Positions 6,278-9,304 of a stretch of DNA of 9,304 bases are shown here, in pieces (position 1 is the first letter of the stretch; every line of letters starts with the position of its first letter). The notes below the pieces were generated by a model that made no database searches, was not told the DNA's origin, and worked only from the letters and a program-made list of their open reading frames with translations. The position numbers were made by a program, and so were the translations under genes. The DNA lies in NCBI GenBank assembly GCA_021789355.1, contig JAJYJR010000201.1, forward strand, positions 1 to 9,304, given 5' to 3'. The stretch is from Chloroflexota bacterium. Its GTDB lineage: Bacteria; Chloroflexota; Limnocylindria; Limnocylindrales; CSP1-4.

Positions 6278-6882
6278 TCCGTCTCGCGATCATCGACGAC
6301 CACCCCGCCACCGCGGCCGGGCTTGCTGCGCTCCTCGCCCGCGAGCCGGACCTGCAGGTCGTGGGGGTCGCCACCTCGCCCCCCGAGGGGGAGCGGCTGC
6401 TGGCGACCGCCGGGCTCGATCTGGCGCTCATCGACATCGTCTTCGCCGGGCAGCCAACCGGCTTGGACCTAGTCGCCCGCCATGGCGGCCGGGTGGCCTC
6501 GATCCTGTTCAGTTCGTACGACCAGGCGGGTTTCTACGCCCGAGCTCTCGAGCTCGGGGCGCGCGGATTTCTCCCCAAGTTCTCGCGGGTCACCGACATC
6601 GTGACCGCGATTCACCGGGTCGCAGCCGGCGACTTGGCCTTCAGCGCGGCAGTGATGGCCCACGCGCGAACGGCGCTTCCACCACCGTCCGAGCGAGAGC
6701 TCCTGGTGATCGAGCTGGTGGTAGAGGGTCTCTCGAACGACGAGATCGGAGCCCGACTGGGCCTCACCGAGAAGTCGGTCGAGAGCCACCTGCGGCGTCT
6801 GTTCGCCCGCTACGGACCTGCGACGCGCACCGAGCTGTCGTTTCTGGCGGTACGGCAGGGCTGGATTTCGCTGTCACGATAG
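6265..6882 (+). CDS. Response regulator, NarL/FixJ family (receiver + LuxR-type HTH)
   Basis: Predicted 205-residue DNA-binding response regulator. The receiver domain (1-125) has the acidic pair D11-D12 after a hydrophobic strand, phosphoacceptor D57 in A-L-I-D-I, S83/S84 at the switch position and K105 in G-F-L-P-K. The LuxR-type helix-turn-helix is at about 141-203 (SERELLVIELVVEGLSNDEI, then LTEKSVESHLRRLF). The length and domain order are normal for the family. The ATG at 6265 lies inside the kinase gene, 13 bases before and including its stop. The two are therefore almost surely translationally coupled and work as a pair. There is no obvious separate ribosome binding site, in keeping with coupling. 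Likely targets include the divergent crystallin/peptidase unit and the kinase operon itself, but this is inference from position. Confidence 0.92.
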   Translation: MADLIRLAIIDDHPATAAGLAALLAREPDLQVVGVATSPPEGERLLATAGLDLALIDIVFAGQPTGLDLVARHGGRVASILFSSYDQAGFYARALELGARGFLPKFSRVTDIVTAIHRVAAGDLAFSAAVMAHARTALPPPSERELLVIELVVEGLSNDEIGARLGLTEKSVESHLRRLFARYGPATRTELSFLAVRQGWISLSR

Positions 6883-7292
6883 GGCACGAGCCATTGGCCG
6901 CGGCGATGACGCAGGCACCAGCTACCGTCCTGACTTGTAGTGCCCGGACGCTCGGCGGAGAGGCGCTCGAACACTGCCTGCCATCGCTCGGCGGCAGCAG
7001 GGTCCCGGTGCAGGGTGTGGCCATCCTCGGCCCAGATACCTGGGACAGCCAGACAAGCCCGTCGTCTCAGAATCACCACGTTCCCGACAGGGTGTCGCCT
7101 CGAGTTGCTCCGTTCGTTCCCTGGAGCACGCCGACGACCTATCGGCGGGCGCGCAGAGGTTGATCGGGGCGTTCGGGCAGGATCTACCCAGCGGCGAGAA
7201 CGACCTGCCCGACGAGCGCCTATCGGCTGGAGACGACGTGGTAGCCACGCTCGTTGGCGACGTACCCACTGTTTCACCAAGTCTGCGTACAC

Positions 7293-7311
7293 GACCGTAC
7301 GGTCATGACCG
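7293..7311. promoter_or_regulatory. Candidate operator: three alternating GACCG half-sites with 2-bp spacing
   Basis: The sequence reads GACCG-TA-CGGTC-AT-GACCG. This makes a perfect 12-base palindrome (7293-7304) and a perfect 10-base palindrome (7301-7310) sharing GGTC. Three equally spaced half-sites in alternating orientation are typical of cooperative binding by dimeric regulators. The site lies about 200 bases upstream of the secreted-protein gene at 7512 and about 410 bases after the response regulator. The arrangement is seen directly; the binding protein is unknown. Confidence 0.4.
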
Positions 7312-7497
7312 ATTGGGCAGCCGCGCCATCTTATGTAACTATCAAGGCTAGGCATGTTTGTCTATTGCCCGGCGTCAGGGTGCAGTGGTAGAGAACTAGA
7401 GTCGCATCCCGGTCGGAGGGCCGGTATATCGAAGAAGAGCGGATCGGGCAGCGGGCCTGCCAATCCCATCAATGGAGTACCAGATGCCGTATCCCGA

Positions 7498-7503
7498 AGG
7501 GAG
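7498..7503 (+). promoter_or_regulatory. Ribosome binding site deciding the start at 7512
   Basis: AGGGAG lies eight bases before the ATG at 7512. An in-frame GTG at 7503 overlaps this site and so is an unlikely start. Confidence 0.65.
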
Positions 7504-7511
7504 TGCGCCCG

Positions 7512-8387
7512 ATGAGACGGTTCGTAATTCCGATACTCGCAGCATCTCTGATCTTGGTAGCCGCCGTTCCCGCTGACGCAAGCGGAGCGCCATCTTCGAG
7601 TCCGCCTATTCCGATGGCCTACAAGTACTTCGTGCCGCCGAATCCAGCCGCCGTCGTCGAAATCGTGCAACACGCTCCACAGCCCAATCCGTATGCAGAT
7701 CAAGCTGGGACGTCTCCCCTTGCGGTCGTTGGCCAGAACCAGTGCCTTCTCGGTTCACGCAGCAACGGCATGATCTATGCGGCCAAATATCTCTCCATCA
7801 ACGGCGTGCTCGGCTACGTTCCGTACGTGAGAGATCTGTACCCGTGCACGGGAAGCCTCGGGTTCTATCCGAGTGATAGCTTCGTGAACGGGGCTAACAT
7901 TCAGGGATCCGGCTTGGTGCAGGTCGGCTACTACAAGACGGATACGCAACCTCTTGCGTTCTGGTACACGCCTCAGGACAGCTGTGGCGGCTGTTTCACT
8001 GTGTGGCCAGATCCTGGGTTCTACCCTCGAGTCGGAGACTACGTAAGGTTCTCAATCACCCCGTCCGGAGGTCGATGGACGATCGATATCTGGGATACGA
8101 CCAGCGGGCATGAGGAGTCAACCTCCGTCGCGCAGTCCTTCACGTCCGGGTTTGCTTGGTGGGCAGTTGAGACGGACAACACGTCGACCGTCCTGGACGT
8201 GCCCGTTGGCTACCCGTACGCCTGGGTATATAACTGGCTGTACAGCCTCAATGGGGGGTCCACCTGGACGAGCCCCGGCTCGCTCAGCGCCCAGCTGAAC
8301 AACCCGAACGACGCTGCCTTCTACCACGGTGGCTCGGCAGCGTACAATGGCGTCTGGGGTTTGTACGGATATACAACTGCGCACTAG
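7512..8387 (+). CDS. Secreted protein, possible glutamic-peptidase-like (G1/eqolisin-like) beta-sandwich
   Basis: Predicted 291-residue exported protein. Residues 1-23 form a signal peptide (MRRF, hydrophobic core, cleavage after ADA23), followed by a Ser/Pro-rich stretch. The mature part is rich in Gly, Tyr, Trp and beta-strand patterns. Its central segment (about 130-225) runs GSGLVQ137VGYY, F-W-Y, then PRVGDYVRFSI, GGRWTIDIWDTTSG and FAWWAVE220TDN. This order resembles peptidase G1 proteins, where a Gln in an L-x-Q-x-G strand and a Glu in a W-x-V-E strand form the catalytic dyad. The Q137-E220 spacing of 83 equals the Gln53-Glu136 spacing I recall for scytalidoglutamic peptidase. Similarity is otherwise too weak to be sure, and a non-enzymatic jelly-roll is possible. 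Cys78 and Cys112, and the CGGC pair at 158-161, may form disulfides. Base composition is visibly richer in A/T than the kinase genes, hinting at separate origin. A solitary gene with its own leader. Confidence 0.8.
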   Translation: MRRFVIPILAASLILVAAVPADASGAPSSSPPIPMAYKYFVPPNPAAVVEIVQHAPQPNPYADQAGTSPLAVVGQNQCLLGSRSNGMIYAAKYLSINGVLGYVPYVRDLYPCTGSLGFYPSDSFVNGANIQGSGLVQVGYYKTDTQPLAFWYTPQDSCGGCFTVWPDPGFYPRVGDYVRFSITPSGGRWTIDIWDTTSGHEESTSVAQSFTSGFAWWAVETDNTSTVLDVPVGYPYAWVYNWLYSLNGGSTWTSPGSLSAQLNNPNDAAFYHGGSAAYNGVWGLYGYTTAH

Positions 8388-8561
8388 CAGATTGTGAGAC
8401 TGCGCACGACGCTCGAAAGGTTGCGTTCTGACGCTCAGGGCAGACTTCCGCACGAGCAGCCGAGTCCACCGCAGGATCTGGACGTTCTTACCGCCAGCAG
8501 AGCGCGGCCCTCTCCCGGGTGAACGTTGGCGACAACGCCGTGCACCTAGAGACGAGTCAGG
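8388..8561 (+). other. Intergenic gap after the secreted-protein gene
   Basis: No gene, U-tailed terminator or promoter is recognised. A small hairpin GGCG-acaa-CGCC near 8528-8540 is too short to call. Confidence 0.3.
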
Positions 8562-8807
8562 TTGGTTGACGAAGTGAAGCGCGTAAGCGTCGCCAGCAGC
8601 TTGATAGTGATAACGTGTTCGATCGCGCTGTGGTTTCCTTCTTTCTGGCTAGACGTGTCGTCCGGTATTAGTAGTGCGCCTACGCATCCGACCCGGGCGG
8701 GCGAAATCATTGGCGGCTGGGGCGAAACCATTGCATCGATCGCATTCATCGTCGGATGGTTGCTTCTGGCAATCGCCGTTTGGCAGCGTCGCCGGAGAGA
8801 CCGATAA
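8562..8807 (+). CDS. Small two-helix membrane protein of unknown function
   Basis: Predicted 81-residue protein with two hydrophobic segments, about 9-27 and 57-74. They are joined by a 29-residue polar loop (GISSAPTHPTRAGEIIGGWG) and end in WQRRRRDR. Positive residues before the first helix and after the second predict both ends in the cytoplasm and the loop outside. The start is uncertain: TTG at 8562 has only a weak AGG upstream, and GTG at 8574 is an alternative that keeps both helices. The hydrophobic pattern and the clean fit of charge at both ends argue for a real gene. I do not recognise the family. It reads in the same direction as its neighbours and ends 112 bases before the next gene. 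Confidence 0.6.
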   Translation: MVDEVKRVSVASSLIVITCSIALWFPSFWLDVSSGISSAPTHPTRAGEIIGGWGETIASIAFIVGWLLLAIAVWQRRRRDR

Positions 8808-8919
8808 ACACGACCGCGGCGCTGCGAGCACGGGCACCGTCCTGACGTCGCCGAGTTGTCGGATGTGGCATGCAGCCGATCGCGTCGTCGGCTGCAACGC
8901 CGGACCAAACACGGCGTCG

Positions 8920-9216
8920 ATGCCGGTCACCGGCCTCGTCGCTCAGCATCGGGATGACGTCAAGCGTGGTTCAATCTCCCGTGCTGACTTCGTCGCCCAG
9001 AACACGGCCGCGTGGGCGGCGCACGGCACCATCACGACCATCTCCATCGTCACGCCGGCGCAGACGACGCTCACCCAGGCGGGGTTCTCCACCGCTCTCG
9101 CGACCGTCGACCTGACGCTGACCAATGGCGGCACATGGTCAACCGTTCGCGCCACTGTGAGCATGATCGCGGAGCCGGACGGCTGGAAGTACATCAGCAT
9201 CGATCCCGCACAATGA
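8920..9216 (+). CDS. Short protein with an NTF2/cystatin-like C-terminal sheet; start unclear, possibly 5'-truncated
   Basis: From the ATG at 8920 the protein has 98 residues: a helix region (VTGLVAQHRDDVKRGSISRA, AAWAAHGTI) followed by alternating strands (TTISIVTP, ALATVDLTLT, STVRATVSMIAEPDGWKYI). The strong strand pattern and third-position G/C bias show that this part is truly coding. The strand layout resembles the second half of NTF2-like or cystatin-like folds, which usually carry one or two more helices ahead of it. No ribosome binding site precedes the ATG at 8920 or the in-frame ATG at 8863. The frame is open further upstream, but the translation there loses protein-like character and overlaps the small membrane-protein gene. 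So either the start is non-standard or the gene has lost its 5' part. No signal peptide is visible. Its stop overlaps the next start (ATGA), suggesting translational coupling to the lipoprotein. Confidence 0.55.
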   Translation: MPVTGLVAQHRDDVKRGSISRADFVAQNTAAWAAHGTITTISIVTPAQTTLTQAGFSTALATVDLTLTNGGTWSTVRATVSMIAEPDGWKYISIDPAQ

Positions 9217-9304
9217 GAGTGGTCCGTTTCGTGCCCGTCGCCGTCGTCATCGCCTTCGCTCTGGCGGCGTGCGGCGGGCCGAGCGGCAGTCGGCTGGCGG
9301 CGCT
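9213..9304 (+). CDS. Lipoprotein N-terminus, cut by the right edge
   Basis: Thirty codons are visible. The ATG at 9213 shares an ATGA overlap with the preceding stop. The peptide begins MRVVRF, continues with a hydrophobic core and reaches lipobox L-A-A-C20, followed by GGPSGS, a typical flexible linker. The protein is therefore predicted to be exported and lipid-anchored at Cys20. The functional domain lies outside the window. The overlap implies that it is translated with the upstream short protein and probably acts with it. Confidence 0.8.
   Translation, partial: MRVVRFVPVAVVIAFALAACGGPSGSRLAA

Larger units (their letters stand above)
6883..7511. other. Long intergenic region of about 630 bases, no accepted gene
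   Basis: No frame here meets the standard of its neighbours. On the plus strand a frame from about 7094 to a stop at 7349-7351 gives an acidic, protein-like segment (SLEHADDLSAGAQRLIGAF, then GENDLPDERLSAGDDVVATL) with strong third-position G/C bias, but no proper start. On the minus strand a segment near 6950-7050 reads GIWAEDGHTLHRD followed by a helix-like stretch, also without a start. Either may be the remnant of a lost gene. I found no terminator with a U-run after the response regulator. The distal part (about 7329-7370) is more A/T-rich, and a TATATC lies near 7425-7431, so the promoter of the next gene is probably in the last 200 bases. The operator-like element at 7293-7311 is listed separately. 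Confidence 0.4.

Noticed and set aside
6195..7163. Long plus-strand frame covering the kinase end and response regulator
   Set aside because: Out of frame with the regulator, whose receiver and HTH motifs are intact; composition is that of a chance frame.
7375..7440. tRNA-like stretch (GTGCAGTGGTAGAG resembles a D-arm)
   Set aside because: No matching acceptor stem, no GTTCRANYCC T-arm and no proper anticodon stem follow.
7473..7577. 34-codon frame beginning MEYQMPYPEG overlapping the start of the secreted-protein gene
   Set aside because: No ribosome binding site, and most of it is out of frame inside the signal-peptide coding region.
1..9304. Mobile elements, CRISPR arrays, phage or defence genes
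   Set aside because: No transposase or integrase motifs, no regularly spaced direct repeats, no terminal inverted repeats with target duplications and no recognisable defence domains were found.

Overview
The window looks like ordinary chromosomal DNA from a high-GC, free-living bacterium. I favour Chloroflexota (Limnocylindria/Dormibacteria-like) or Actinomycetota. The reasons are the strong G/C bias at third codon positions, frequent GTG/TTG starts behind GGAG-type ribosome binding sites, and a high density of exported proteins. This is inference from composition and gene style only; no phylogenetic marker gene is present.

Left half, all on the minus strand, in order of transcription from 4780 downwards: a secreted two-motif beta/gamma-crystallin protein (4262-4780); a secreted C39-like papain-fold cysteine peptidase whose real start is a TTG at 4145 (3237-4145); a lipoprotein with beta-propeller-type repeats (1910-3187); a 380-base gap; a serine hydrolase of the beta-lactamase/PBP family with a signal peptide and a C-terminal membrane anchor (321-1529); and the first 29 codons of a membrane protein that runs off the left edge (1-88).

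Right half, plus strand: a histidine kinase (4883-6277) and its overlapping NarL/FixJ response regulator (6265-6882), transcribed away from the crystallin/peptidase pair across only 102 bases. Next comes a gap of about 630 bases that contains a striking operator-like element. It is followed by a secreted protein with a possible glutamic-peptidase-like dyad (7512-8387), a small two-helix membrane protein (8562-8807), a short protein of unclear start that may be 5'-truncated (8920-9216), and a lipoprotein overlapping it by four bases and cut by the right edge (9213-9304).

The theme is the cell surface. Of nine genes outside the two-component pair, five have classical or lipoprotein export signals supported by a full or nearly full reading frame, one more is a lipoprotein start, and two are membrane proteins. 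The most testable hypothesis is that the divergent two-component system senses an envelope signal through a PDZ-like external domain and controls the secreted crystallin/peptidase pair. The crystallin protein may be an inhibitor or partner of the peptidase, because I36-family protease inhibitors have this fold. No mobile element, CRISPR array, rRNA or convincing tRNA was seen.
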